Notes: generated by a model from the letters alone, not told the origin. A stretch of DNA of 64,000 bases from Geobacter sp. (GCA_003490025.1 DNJC01000055.1:62001-126000), one strand, 5' to 3'; counted from the stretch's first letter, positions 17,455 through 25,865 are shown. Numbers and translations are program-made.

Positions 17455-17488
17455 ACGATATTAAAGTCAATTAATATCGTGTTGTCAA
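17455..17488 (-). promoter_or_regulatory. Sigma-70 promoter overlapped by a perfect inverted repeat (PAP2 operator)
   Basis: On the minus strand TTGACA (17483-17488) and TTTAAT (17460-17465) are separated by exactly 17 bases. A perfect inverted repeat, ACGATATTAA-N6-TTAATATCGT (17455-17480), covers the -10 and the expected transcription start and touches the ATG at 17454. The predicted first transcribed base is the A of the start codon or within a base or two of it. The geometry is that of a strongly repressible, leaderless promoter. Confidence 0.72.
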
Positions 17489-17501
17489 ACCGGGGCTGCA
17501 G

Positions 17502-18326
17502 TTAATCCTGCTCCGTCGCCAGTTCCAGCTCGCCGGTGTAGGAGAGCCATGCGAAGGAAAGCGCCAGCATGTCGGCCACCCCTCCCATGGTGAGGTTGAG
17601 GCTTACATAACGCTCGTTTCTCTGCGCCAGGAATCCGATGAAATCGCGGCGCTGCGCCACCATGAGTTCCAGCGTCCTGCCGTCCTCCCTGAGCATCGTC
17701 AGCCCCTGCATCCCGCAGCGGTGCAGGGCGGTCGTGTCCTCGACGGTGGCCATGAGACGGCCGAGCATGGCGTAGACGGCGCTCCCCCTGTTGCCGCCGG
17801 AGGCGATCTCGCCCCTGAAGGCCGGGAGGGCGGCATCGAAAAGGGAGGGGAAGCCGGCGAGGGCCTCGCCCCTGACCCCTCCGGCCCGGTAGGCGCTGCG
17901 GGCCCGGCTGCCGTTAGACTCCGGCTGGTCGGCGTCCGAGAAAAAGCGGGCGGCAAGGAGGGCTACCGCGCGGCTCAGCGCGCCCTCTTCCCGGGGGGGG
18001 ACCCCGGAGCTCGCGCAAAGGAGCAGGCCGCTCAGGAAGATGTACCCCTTGTGGCAGTTGGTGCCGAGCGTCTCCAGCATCGTCTTTTCGGCCGCCATGC
18101 CGAGACGTACCTGGGCCGCCAGCTCTTCTCCCTGGCCGAGGGAATCACCGAGGTCGGCGAGGTAACGTGACACGATCCTGAGGGAGGCTTCCATCGTGTG
18201 GAGGGAGAGGTCGCGGTGCGAGCCGGAGTCGTTCAGGTCCACGAGCCCGGGCTTGGGGGTCAGGTAGAGTTCCATGAAGGCGCCGCGCACGAGGTCCAGC
18301 GCCAGCTGTCCGAGATCAGAGCGCAT
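17502..18326 (-). CDS. citG: Triphosphoribosyl-dephospho-CoA synthase
   Basis: A 274-residue CitG-family protein with the signature LYLTPKPGLVDLNDSGSH near residue 20 and the conserved TNCHKGYIFLSGLL. CitG makes the 2'-(5''-triphosphoribosyl)-3'-dephospho-CoA precursor of the citrate lyase prosthetic group from ATP and dephospho-CoA. Its start overlaps the end of citX by 11 bases and it is the last gene of the citrate lyase operon. Confidence 0.93.
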   Translation of the reverse strand: MRSDLGQLALDLVRGAFMELYLTPKPGLVDLNDSGSHRDLSLHTMEASLRIVSRYLADLGDSLGQGEELAAQVRLGMAAEKTMLETLGTNCHKGYIFLSGLLLCASSGVPPREEGALSRAVALLAARFFSDADQPESNGSRARSAYRAGGVRGEALAGFPSLFDAALPAFRGEIASGGNRGSAVYAMLGRLMATVEDTTALHRCGMQGLTMLREDGRTLELMVAQRRDFIGFLAQRNERYVSLNLTMGGVADMLALSFAWLSYTGELELATEQD

Positions 18327-18810
18327 CTATCACCGCGTGTGCCCGCCTCATCAGCTCATCGCTTTCGTGTCTTTTGGCGCGGATGCAGGCGAGGGCCGGC
18401 TCGCCGCAGAGAAGACAGCTCCTGGGGGGAATGTCGAGTTGGTCCCGTCCCAGTTGCCGCCCGAGGTGGTCGAAGATGTCGATGTCGAGGAGTCTTCCGG
18501 CCGGGTGGGTCGACTCGAGGCAGATGGCGAGCCGCTTCAGCGGCGTGGCCTGCAGCCCGCTCCGGTAGAGGGCGAAGGGCCCCAGTTCGTCGCAGCCGCG
18601 CACGGTGGAATGCACCCTCAGCGCCTCGAGCAGCGCCTTCTCTCCCGATTCGAAAAGGCGCTCGGCCCGCGCCCCGGTCTTCTCCGGGCCGGGGAGGTTC
18701 AACGAAAGCATCACCGTCGCCGGGAACGGCGCGGGGAAGAGATCGTCCAGAAGCGCCTGCCGGCTCTCCCTCGCCCTGAGCAGGCTATCCCTTAACGCGT
18801 CGTACCGCAT
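18316..18810 (-). CDS. citX: Apo-citrate lyase phosphoribosyl-dephospho-CoA transferase
   Basis: A 164-residue CitX protein with the conserved FPATVMLSLNLPGPEK and the Cys pair in RSCLLCGEPALACI. CitX attaches the triphosphoribosyl-dephospho-CoA made by CitG to the acyl-carrier subunit CitD. It overlaps citF upstream by 26 bases and citG downstream by 11. In enterobacteria citX and citG may be fused; here they are separate genes. Confidence 0.92.
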   Translation of the reverse strand: MRYDALRDSLLRARESRQALLDDLFPAPFPATVMLSLNLPGPEKTGARAERLFESGEKALLEALRVHSTVRGCDELGPFALYRSGLQATPLKRLAICLESTHPAGRLLDIDIFDHLGRQLGRDQLDIPPRSCLLCGEPALACIRAKRHESDELMRRAHAVIDAL

Positions 18811-20323
18811 CTATGATGCTCCCGTCCCTGTATTCCACCACCGCCACCACCTCGTCCTCGAACTCCAGCGGGCGCGGCGTCCCGGTGATCTTGCAGATCT
18901 CCCGCTGCAGCTCGCCTATCTCCTTCACCGGGAGCTTTCTTCGGACCAGTTCTTCCTTCAGCTCGGCGTGCTTCCCGTTCACGGCGATCCCCCGCTCGGT
19001 GACCACCACGCCGATGGTCTCGCCGGGCGTGGTGACGGTGGTGACCCGGTCCTTGACGATGGGGAGCCTGCCGCGGATGGAGGGGGCCACGATGATGGAG
19101 AGCTTCGCCCCGGCCGCCGTGTCCGAGTGCCCGCCGGTGTTGTGCAGGAGGTACCCGTTCGACTCGGTGTTCACGTTGACGTTGAAGGAGGTGTCGACCT
19201 CGGTCGCCCCGAGGATGACGCAGTCGAGCCGGTTCACCACCGCGCCGCCGTTGAACGGGTTCGCGTAGAAATCGGCCCCGATCTCCTGGTGCGCCAGGTT
19301 CCTTCCTATGGAGCGGACCGCCTCCTGGTCGAAGCACTGCACGTCCATGAGCGAGGCGAAAAGCCCCTCCTCCAGCATCTCGACGAAGTACCCGGTGATG
19401 CCGCCGCAGCCGAAGCTCCCCTTGATGCCGCCGCGCCCCATGGCGCCGCGCACCTTGTCGGCGACCGCGAGCGAGATGCCGCCGCTGCCGGTCTGGAAGG
19501 AGAAGCCGTCCTTGAGAAGTCCGGAGACCTCGATGACCTGGGAGGCGTAGGTGGCGATCTGGAGCCCCACCGGATCGGTGGTGATCCTGGTGGTGGTGGA
19601 GACGATCTTCGCCGGGTCGCCGAGCCGCTCCACGGTGACCACGTAGTCCACCAGCGTCTGCGGGATGCTGATCGGGACCACCGGGAACGGGACCAGGTTG
19701 TCCGTCACCGCGACGACGCAGGAGGCGAAGAGGGCGTCGGTCTGGGCGTAACCCAGGCTGCCGCAGGCGGAGGGGCCGAAGTAGCCGTTCATGTTGCCGT
19801 ACTCGTCGCAGCAGGGCGCCGCGATGAAGGCGACGTCGATCTTAACCGACCCTTCCATGATGGCGCGGGCCCGCCCGCCGTGGGAGCGGACCACGATCGG
19901 GCAGGAGAGCTCGCCCCGGCTCGCCATCTCGCCGATCAGGCCGTTCACGCCGCACTGGAAGCCTGCGATGACGCCGCTTTTTATGTGCGGGATGATCTCC
20001 GCGTGCACCGGGTGGACCGACGACGAGGCGATCCAGATCCCCTTCAGCCCCAGCTGCGCCAGCTCGGCCACGATCGCGTTCAGGAGGAAGTCGCCGTTTC
20101 TCAGCGCGTGGTGGGTGGCGATGGTCATCCCGTCCCTGAGGCCGGAGGCGACAATCGCCTCCCCGAGCGACGAAAGCCGCTTGCTCGTGCCGGGGTTCAC
20201 GCGCCTCAGGGCGCGGGTGGCGACGTTTCCCTCGGGGGAAACCGAGTACGGGTCGCGGTAAGGGACCAGCTTCTTCCCGGCGTATGAATCCGGGATCTCC
20301 CTTCCCAGGCTATTGAGCGCCAT
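18785..20323 (-). CDS. citF: Citrate lyase alpha subunit (citrate:acetyl-ACP transferase)
   Basis: A 512-residue protein of normal CitF length. It begins LGREIPDSYAGKKLVPYRDP and contains the CoA-transferase-like segments GMTIATHHALRNGDFLLN and FNVNVNTESNGYLLHNTGGH. The alpha subunit exchanges the acetyl group on CitD for citrate. Its start overlaps citE by 14 bases. The next gene, citX, begins inside its end. Confidence 0.95.
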   Translation of the reverse strand: MALNSLGREIPDSYAGKKLVPYRDPYSVSPEGNVATRALRRVNPGTSKRLSSLGEAIVASGLRDGMTIATHHALRNGDFLLNAIVAELAQLGLKGIWIASSSVHPVHAEIIPHIKSGVIAGFQCGVNGLIGEMASRGELSCPIVVRSHGGRARAIMEGSVKIDVAFIAAPCCDEYGNMNGYFGPSACGSLGYAQTDALFASCVVAVTDNLVPFPVVPISIPQTLVDYVVTVERLGDPAKIVSTTTRITTDPVGLQIATYASQVIEVSGLLKDGFSFQTGSGGISLAVADKVRGAMGRGGIKGSFGCGGITGYFVEMLEEGLFASLMDVQCFDQEAVRSIGRNLAHQEIGADFYANPFNGGAVVNRLDCVILGATEVDTSFNVNVNTESNGYLLHNTGGHSDTAAGAKLSIIVAPSIRGRLPIVKDRVTTVTTPGETIGVVVTERGIAVNGKHAELKEELVRRKLPVKEIGELQREICKITGTPRPLEFEDEVVAVVEYRDGSIIDAVRRVKG

Positions 20324-21230
20324 GTATCGCCTCCTCGTCTATCAGCGTGTCGACCATGCCGTGGGCGTAGGCGGTCCTCAAAACGCGCGCCGCCCTCTTC
20401 ACCACCGGGGCGTCCACCATCTTCCCTCCCAGCGCGATGACGCCGGTCCCGAGCTGCCTGGCCCGCTGGATCGCCTCGATCACCTGCAGGGCGTAGTCTA
20501 CCTCGTGCTGCTTGGGGGCGAAGACCTCGTGCACCACCTCGATCTGGCGCGGGTTCACCAGGCATTTCCCGGTGTAGCCGAGCCTCTTGGCGTGCTCGGT
20601 CTCGGCCCGCAGCCCCTCCATGTCGGAGACGTCCGCGAAGATGGTGTCGACCGCCTGGATCCCGGCCGCCTTCGCGGCCCACAGGACCCTCATCCTCGCG
20701 TTGAAGAGTTCCTCGCCGCCGCGGGTACGCTCGATCTCCATGCTCGCCGTGTAGTCCTCGGCGCCGAAGGCCAAGGCGAAGATCCGCTGCGAGCTGTTGG
20801 CGATCCCGACCGCGTTGATCACCCCGAGCGCGCTCTCCAGCGACGGGAGCACCCGGAAGCGCCCGATCTCCACCTCCAGCTCCTCCTCGAACTCCGTCAA
20901 AAGCGTGTCGAGCCTCTCCACGATCTCCGGCGTGTCGGCCTTGGGGAGCCTGATCCCGTCCGGCATCGCCGGGAGCACCACCTTCAGGTCCTCGTACCCC
21001 CAGCGGGAATCGAGCGGGTTGATCCTGACCAGGAGTTCCTTGTTGCGGTCCGTGTAGTTCATCAGGAACCGCTTCACCAGGTGGCGCGCCGCGTCCTTCT
21101 CGGAGAGCGGGACCGCGTCCTCCAGGTCGATGATCACCGAGTCGCAGTTGAAGATCGGGATGTTCTGCAGCATGGAGGGCATGTTGCCGGGGACGTACAG
21201 AAGCGAGCGGCGCAGCTTGTAATCGGACAT
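20310..21230 (-). CDS. citE: Citrate lyase beta subunit (citryl-ACP lyase)
   Basis: A 306-residue HpcH/HpaI-aldolase-family protein beginning MSDYKLRRSLLYVPGNMPSM, with the metal and substrate segments VIIDLEDAVPLSEKDAAR, LLVRINPLDSRWG and LALAFGAEDYTASM. CitE splits citryl-ACP into oxaloacetate and acetyl-ACP. The ATG overlaps the stop of the PPC-domain gene (TGATG). Upstream open sequence in the same frame is not used because it reads through that gene. Confidence 0.95.
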   Translation of the reverse strand: MSDYKLRRSLLYVPGNMPSMLQNIPIFNCDSVIIDLEDAVPLSEKDAARHLVKRFLMNYTDRNKELLVRINPLDSRWGYEDLKVVLPAMPDGIRLPKADTPEIVERLDTLLTEFEEELEVEIGRFRVLPSLESALGVINAVGIANSSQRIFALAFGAEDYTASMEIERTRGGEELFNARMRVLWAAKAAGIQAVDTIFADVSDMEGLRAETEHAKRLGYTGKCLVNPRQIEVVHEVFAPKQHEVDYALQVIEAIQRARQLGTGVIALGGKMVDAPVVKRAARVLRTAYAHGMVDTLIDEEAIHGAQ

Positions 21231-21706
21231 CAGGGGGCCTCCTCGTCGATGTAGATGGTGGGGATACCGCCTACCTTCGACACGTGCCGCTCGACGCCGG
21301 AGACGTCCAGCTCGGTGAGGACGATCTCGCAGGTGGCGAAGACCTCGGCGTCGTACATGTGCCCCCCGACCACCTCCCCGGACGACTTGGACATCATGAT
21401 GTGGAAGTGGCAGTCGAGGAGGTCCGACTCGCCCGGCACGATGTTCCCCTGCAGCCCCAGAAGCTCGCACGGCCCCTCGATCTGGTGCACCGTGATGCGC
21501 GGCTGTGTGATCGGGAGCTTGGCCCCGGTCTTTATGCCGCGCAGCTTCACGTTCTTCACGCTCCCAAGGGCCGACACGATCATCGCGTAACGCACGTCCG
21601 TCAGGTGCGCGAATTGCAAAAGCCGGGTGGAAAGAGACTCCCCCGGCGTGATCTTGATGATGAAGCGCCTCCCCTGGGAGCACTCCTTGTACCAAAGGCC
21701 TTCCAT
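21230..21706 (-). CDS. PPC/DUF296-domain protein inside the citrate lyase operon
   Basis: A 158-residue protein with the PPC (plants and prokaryotes conserved) domain: FIIKITPGESLSTRLLQFA, YAMIVSALGSVKNVKL, the histidine pair in LLDCHFHIMMSKSSGEVVGG and GGHM. In prokaryotes PPC proteins form trimers of unknown activity; in plants the domain accompanies AT-hooks, but no AT-hook is present here. The gene sits exactly between citD (TAA abuts its ATG) and citE (TGATG overlap), so it must be co-translated with citrate lyase. Its role there is not known; a regulatory or metal/nucleotide-binding function is inference. Confidence 0.85.
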   Translation of the reverse strand: MEGLWYKECSQGRRFIIKITPGESLSTRLLQFAHLTDVRYAMIVSALGSVKNVKLRGIKTGAKLPITQPRITVHQIEGPCELLGLQGNIVPGESDLLDCHFHIMMSKSSGEVVGGHMYDAEVFATCEIVLTELDVSGVERHVSKVGGIPTIYIDEEAP

Positions 21707-21970
21707 TTATACCTCCGTTCCCCTCCGGATCGCCGTCTCCAGGCGGGCTTCGATGGCGTAGTCCAGCGCCCCGCGGTCGGTGATCCTCACCTCGCCGGCC
21801 TCGATCCCGTGCTGGGCGAGCACCTCGTCCACCTTGGCCCGGATCAGCTCTCCGAACTGCTTTTGCACCGTCGACTCTATGGTCACGCAGAGCGCCTCGG
21901 CGGGCGCCAGAAAAACCATCAGGTCGCTCGACTGCAGCGTCCCGGCCTGCACCTTCTTCACGATCTTCAT
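21707..21970 (-). CDS. citD: Citrate lyase gamma subunit (acyl carrier protein)
   Basis: An 87-residue CitD beginning MKIVKKVQAGTLQSSDLMV; Ser14 matches the position that carries the phosphoribosyl-dephospho-CoA group in studied CitD proteins. The acyl carrier shuttles acetyl and citryl groups between CitF and CitE. The ATG overlaps the citC stop by four bases (ATGA) and the gene length is normal for the family. Confidence 0.95.
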   Translation of the reverse strand: MKIVKKVQAGTLQSSDLMVFLAPAEALCVTIESTVQKQFGELIRAKVDEVLAQHGIEAGEVRITDRGALDYAIEARLETAIRRGTEV

Positions 21971-22968
21971 CTCGACACCCCTTTGTCCCAGATCTTGATC
22001 CCCTCGCTGGAAAGGATGAAATCGAGCGTGGTTACCGGCACCAGCTCCGCTATCCCTTCCAACTCGCCGCGCGACAGCAGCTCCCGCACCCGCGAGGCGC
22101 TGATGGCCGCGCCGATGGCCGTTTTCCTTTCGATTTCCCGCACCTCGATGCCGAGCGGGGGGAGGATCCTGTGCATGGCGGCGTTGTAATCCGCCGTGGT
22201 CCGGCATAACGGCTCGCTTCCCACGAAGCGGGTCGTGACGTTGAAATATGGGGCGATGCGGGTGCCGAACAAAAGGAGGTCGAGTTCCATCTGCAGTGCG
22301 CCGCCGGGGTCGCCGTTCTTCAGGAAATAGGTGGGGAAGGTGACGCTGGAAATCGCGTACCAGGAAGTCTCCAGCACGGTGACGTTGGCGAGGTCGACCG
22401 TCCCCTCCTGCACCATCCTCAACCGGGCGTCGAAGGGGAACAGGGAGCGCTCCTCCCGCACCACGAAGAGGTAGAGCCGGTCCAAAGCGGAGGCCGCCTG
22501 CTCGACCAGGTAGCGGTGACCGAGCGTGAAGGGGTTGCAGTTCGCCACGATGGCGCCGTTGTCCCCCTGCACCACCTGCCGGCGGTAGCGGGAGAGGTAA
22601 CGGGAAAGCCCGTCGCCGTACTCGAGGAGCGCCGTCTTTCCGGAGGAGGCCAGGAGGCTGAAGTTGAGCGCCTCGAAGGTGGGGACCAGCGTGGGGGAGG
22701 TGAAGACGAAGAAGGAGTCGATCCCCTCCTGGAAGCCCCGCCCCACCAGTTCGGTGGCCACCTCGTCGAGGAGGGTCCCCCCCTGGTGCGTGGCCGCCAC
22801 GGTAAGCATCTTCAGGACCCGGCCCTGTCTGGCTCCGACGGCCACCAGGCGCCCAGCCTCGAACACCCCGACCAGGTCGTCGAAGGTCGGCTCGAATCTG
22901 AGTCCGCTCTCTTCGACAAGCGCCCGGGCCTGCCTCAGGTCATCTGTGGAGAGTAGTGAAGTCACCAT
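21967..22968 (-). CDS. citC: [Citrate (pro-3S)-lyase] ligase
   Basis: A 333-residue protein with an N-terminal GNAT-like part (about residues 1-125, with VGARQGRVLKMLTVA) and a C-terminal nucleotidyltransferase domain showing NCNPFTLGHRYLVEQA and ISASRVRELL. CitC acetylates the prosthetic group of CitD with acetate and ATP, which switches citrate lyase on. I start at MVTSLLSTDD, matching the usual CitC N-terminus; the open frame continues upstream but into a region with a strong hairpin. It is the first gene of the operon citC-citD-PPC-citE-citF-citX-citG. Confidence 0.92.
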   Translation of the reverse strand: MVTSLLSTDDLRQARALVEESGLRFEPTFDDLVGVFEAGRLVAVGARQGRVLKMLTVAATHQGGTLLDEVATELVGRGFQEGIDSFFVFTSPTLVPTFEALNFSLLASSGKTALLEYGDGLSRYLSRYRRQVVQGDNGAIVANCNPFTLGHRYLVEQAASALDRLYLFVVREERSLFPFDARLRMVQEGTVDLANVTVLETSWYAISSVTFPTYFLKNGDPGGALQMELDLLLFGTRIAPYFNVTTRFVGSEPLCRTTADYNAAMHRILPPLGIEVREIERKTAIGAAISASRVRELLSRGELEGIAELVPVTTLDFILSSEGIKIWDKGVSR

Positions 22969-23040
22969 TTGGCAAGCGTAGCACCATTCAGATGTAAACG
23001 TAACCTTGTATACCAAAAAAGCTTGACTCTCACCGGCAGC

Positions 23041-23072
23041 GGTGGATGCCCCTCTCTCAGGGGGCCGCCACC
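23041..23072 (-). other. Strong hairpin in the leader of the citrate lyase operon
   Basis: An almost perfect inverted repeat, GGTGGATGCCCCT-CTCTC-AGGGGGCCGCCACC, lies about 75-105 bases upstream of citC. It is not followed closely by a T run on either strand, so it does not look like a terminator. It could be a leader structure or a regulator site for citrate operon control. Confidence 0.4.
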
Positions 23073-23199
23073 CACCTGCGCAACCCACATGACACAGAGA
23101 AATTTCTATGATTTGCGACTGCGGTTGTGCTAGTTTGTCAAACTGCCCAATGGAAAGCTGCAACGGTTCTCAGGACAAAAAATCTTCCCAGAGACGCTA

Positions 23200-23913
23200 A
23201 TGACCACCATCTCCATAGTAATCCCCGCACATAACGAAGCCGAGAACATAGGCATCCTGATCGATGAAATCCTCGCCACCAAAATAGAGTGCGAGATCGT
23301 AGTGGTCGACGATGCCAGCACCGACGACACCCATGCACGCCTTCTCACGCTGAAACAGACGGTCCCCACGCTGAAGGTCATCCAGCACGACAGGTCCTAC
23401 GGCCAGAGCGCCGCCGTCTCGACCGGGATCAGACACGCCTGCGGCGACCTGATAGCGACCATGGACGGCGACGGCCAGAACAACCCCGCCGACATCCCGA
23501 GGATGGTCGAGGCGATCCTCAAAAGCGACAACGGCAACCTCAGGATGGTGGCAGGGTACCGGAAGAAAAGGGACGATCCCCCCTGGCGCATCCTCTCCTC
23601 GAAGCTCGCCAACGCCTACCGGCGCTTTTTCCTGAGGGACGAAACCCCCGATACCGGGTGCGGGCTCAAGGTCTTTTACCGCTCCGCATTTCTCAACCTC
23701 CCCTTTTTCAATCACATGCACCGCTTTCTCCCTGCCCTGATCAAGATGCAGGGTGGCGACGTCATCTCGGTCGAGGTGAGCCACAGGGCCCGGGCCCACG
23801 GCGTCTCGAAGTACGGGACCCTGAACCGGCTCTGGGTCGGCATCGTCGACATCTTCGGGGTCTGCTGGCTCCGGATGAGGGCAAAGAACGTCAAGATCAC
23901 GAGGTGCGACTGA
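23200..23913 (+). CDS. Family 2 glycosyltransferase (polyprenyl-phosphate glycosyltransferase type)
   Basis: A 237-residue GT-A enzyme beginning TTISIVIPAHNEAENIG. It has the nucleotide-binding VVVDDASTDDTHARL, the DxD-like ATMDGDGQNNPADIP and the acceptor region DTGCGLKVFYRSAF. The DPM1/ArnC-like pattern suggests transfer of a sugar from a nucleotide to polyprenyl phosphate on the cytoplasmic face. There is no C-terminal membrane anchor pair. It is the first of three tightly packed plus-strand genes; its TGA abuts the next ATG. Confidence 0.88.
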   Translation: MTTISIVIPAHNEAENIGILIDEILATKIECEIVVVDDASTDDTHARLLTLKQTVPTLKVIQHDRSYGQSAAVSTGIRHACGDLIATMDGDGQNNPADIPRMVEAILKSDNGNLRMVAGYRKKRDDPPWRILSSKLANAYRRFFLRDETPDTGCGLKVFYRSAFLNLPFFNHMHRFLPALIKMQGGDVISVEVSHRARAHGVSKYGTLNRLWVGIVDIFGVCWLRMRAKNVKITRCD

Positions 23914-24198
23914 ATGAATTTATCCGAGAAAACCTGGGTCGCCATCGGCCTGGCCGGCCAGTTCTTTTTCACCATGCGTTTCGTGTTGCAGTGGATCGCC
24001 ACCGAGAAGAACAGGAGGAGCGTCATTCCCGAGTCCTTCTGGTATTTCAGCATCTTCGGCTCGCTGATCCTGCTCGTTTACTCCCTGTACCGCAAGGACC
24101 CCGTGTTCATCCTCGGGCAGGCGTTCGGCACCACCGTCTATCTCAGGAACCTTTTTTTCATTCACAAGGAAAAGAAAGATGCCGCAGCAACCGATTAA
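23914..24198 (+). CDS. Lipid-A-disaccharide synthase N-terminal-domain protein (LAB_N, small membrane protein)
   Basis: A 94-residue protein with about three hydrophobic helices (WVAIGLAGQFFFTMRFVLQW, FWYFSIFGSLILLVYSLY and FILGQAFGTTVYLRNLFFI). This matches the LAB_N domain, which occurs alone or fused to lipid A synthases. Stand-alone versions lie between a polyprenyl-sugar GT2 and a GT39/ArnT-like gene, as here, and are thought to help move or present the lipid-linked sugar. It abuts the GT2 gene and overlaps the next gene by 20 bases. Confidence 0.85.
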   Translation: MNLSEKTWVAIGLAGQFFFTMRFVLQWIATEKNRRSVIPESFWYFSIFGSLILLVYSLYRKDPVFILGQAFGTTVYLRNLFFIHKEKKDAAATD

Positions 24199-25774
24199 GC
24201 AGTTGTGGTTTCCCTTTCTCCTGCTCATCGTCCCGGGAATCCTTTTCGCCCTTTTGCTGCCCTACTTTCCCGTCGATGAAACCAGGTACCTCTCCGTCGC
24301 CTGGGAGATGTGGCTGAACAACTCCTTCATCGTTCCGATCCAGAACGCGCTTCCCTATTCGCACAAGCCCCCCTTCCTTTTCTGGCTGTTCGACCTCGAC
24401 TGGCTCGTCTTCGGGGTGAACGGGGTCACGCTCCGTTTCATACCGCTTCTGTTCAGCCTTTTGAACGTCGCGCTGGTTTTCAGGATAGCCATGCAGCTGT
24501 GGGACGACGAGAAGACGGCGCGTTACGCGGCCATCGTCCTTTCCTCCACCCTCTCCTACCTCCTCTGGTCCTCCGTCATCATGTTCGACGTGATCCTCGC
24601 CACCTGGGTGCTCCTGGCGGTTTCGGGGTTCATCTCCGCGGCGAAGGCGCCCCGGCCGGCGCCGTTTCTGCTGGCAGGCGTCGCGATCGGGTTCGGGATA
24701 CTCACCAAGGGGCCGGCCGTCCTGGTCTACATCCTCCCGGCGGCGCTGCTCTCCTTCCTGTGGATGCCCAAGGAGGACTTCTCCGGCAGGTGGTACGGCT
24801 GGCTCGCGCTCTCCCTGGCGGTTGGGATCGCAGTCCTGCTCCTCTGGCTGGTCCCCGCGGCTCTGACCGGAAGCGAGAGCTACCGGCGGGCCATCCTGTG
24901 GGGGCAGACGGTGAACCGCATGGCGAACTCCTTCGCCCACAAGAGGCCGCTTTGGTGGTACATCCCCTGGATCCCCGCGCTGCTGATGCCGTGGATGCTC
25001 TTCCCGCCTGCCTGGAAGCGCCTGTCGCGCCTCACCGGCGATGCCGGCTGCCGGATGGTGGTCATCTGGCTCCTTGGCAGCTTCGTCATCTTCTCCCTTT
25101 TGAGCGGGAAGCAGGTGCATTACATGATCCCGGTGCTCCCCACCTTCAGCCTCCTGATGTCGAGGAGCATCGCCTCCTTCGAGAGCGAAGGGAATCACGG
25201 CCGCTGGCATCTCCCCGTCGCATTCTTCTACCTGCTGGCCGGGGGCATCCTACTGTCGGCCACATTCGTGAAGCAGGGCCACCTGCTCCGTAACTTCGAC
25301 CTCGCGGACCTGAGGGGGGCGGCCGTCGTGCTGGTCCTGCTGGGGGGCGTCATGGCGCTCTTGAGGCCACCCAGCATGGGCGCCCTGCTGAACCGGGTCG
25401 CCGTCTCCTCCCTCGTTTTTTGCGCGGTCGTGCTGGTCGGCGGCAACACCCTGTTCCGGAGGTACGACCTGAGCGCGATATCGCAGGCCGTGCGGCTCAA
25501 GCAGGAGCAGGGGTACAGCGTGATCCACAACGGCAAGTATCACGGCCAGTTCCACTTCGTGGGACGGTTGCGCCAGCCGCTTGTCGAGTTGGGGACCAGG
25601 GAGGCGATCGCGGATTACGCCGCCAAGCATGAGAAGGTGGCCCTGGTGACCTACGAGCCGCAGGAAAAGCCGATGGAGGCCAGGGAACTCTATTTCCGGC
25701 AGCCGTTCAGAAGCAAGCAGGTCGTGTTGTTGAACCGCGAGGGGATCTCCCGCTTCGTATCCTCCCCCCAATAA
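24179..25774 (+). CDS. ArnT/PMT-like integral membrane glycosyltransferase (GT39/GT83 type)
   Basis: A 531-residue multi-spanning protein with the family's first-loop acidic motif FPVDETRYLSVAWEM and a following YSHKPPFLFWLFD, as in ArnT and protein mannosyltransferases. A C-terminal soluble region (about residues 440-531) follows 11-12 membrane helices. Such enzymes transfer a sugar from a polyprenyl phosphate donor to lipid A or another exported acceptor in the periplasm. With the GT2 and LAB_N genes it forms a complete donor-making and donor-using cassette; the sugar is unknown. Confidence 0.87.
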   Translation: MPQQPIKQLWFPFLLLIVPGILFALLLPYFPVDETRYLSVAWEMWLNNSFIVPIQNALPYSHKPPFLFWLFDLDWLVFGVNGVTLRFIPLLFSLLNVALVFRIAMQLWDDEKTARYAAIVLSSTLSYLLWSSVIMFDVILATWVLLAVSGFISAAKAPRPAPFLLAGVAIGFGILTKGPAVLVYILPAALLSFLWMPKEDFSGRWYGWLALSLAVGIAVLLLWLVPAALTGSESYRRAILWGQTVNRMANSFAHKRPLWWYIPWIPALLMPWMLFPPAWKRLSRLTGDAGCRMVVIWLLGSFVIFSLLSGKQVHYMIPVLPTFSLLMSRSIASFESEGNHGRWHLPVAFFYLLAGGILLSATFVKQGHLLRNFDLADLRGAAVVLVLLGGVMALLRPPSMGALLNRVAVSSLVFCAVVLVGGNTLFRRYDLSAISQAVRLKQEQGYSVIHNGKYHGQFHFVGRLRQPLVELGTREAIADYAAKHEKVALVTYEPQEKPMEARELYFRQPFRSKQVVLLNREGISRFVSSPQ

Positions 25775-25806
25775 TCCGTTTTCACATCCTCCGCCTCACG
25801 CGAACT

Positions 25807-25844
25807 GAAAAGGCCCACCGGCATCGACCGGTGGGCCTTTTCTT
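25807..25844. terminator. Bidirectional Rho-independent terminator
   Basis: The 11-base stem AGGCCCACCGG/CCGGTGGGCCT with loop GCATCGA is flanked by A-rich and T-rich sequence, so it works on both strands. It ends the glycosyltransferase operon from the left and the selenocysteine-type rhodanese gene (25866) from the right. Confidence 0.88.
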
Positions 25845-25865
25845 GCTGTTTGGCTCCGAAAAAAA

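Noticed and set aside
22969..22984. Sigma-54-like TGGTGC-N5-TTGCC just before citC
   Set aside because: The -12 element ends a few bases before the citC ATG, so transcription would start inside the gene. CitC family length supports that start, so this match is probably chance.
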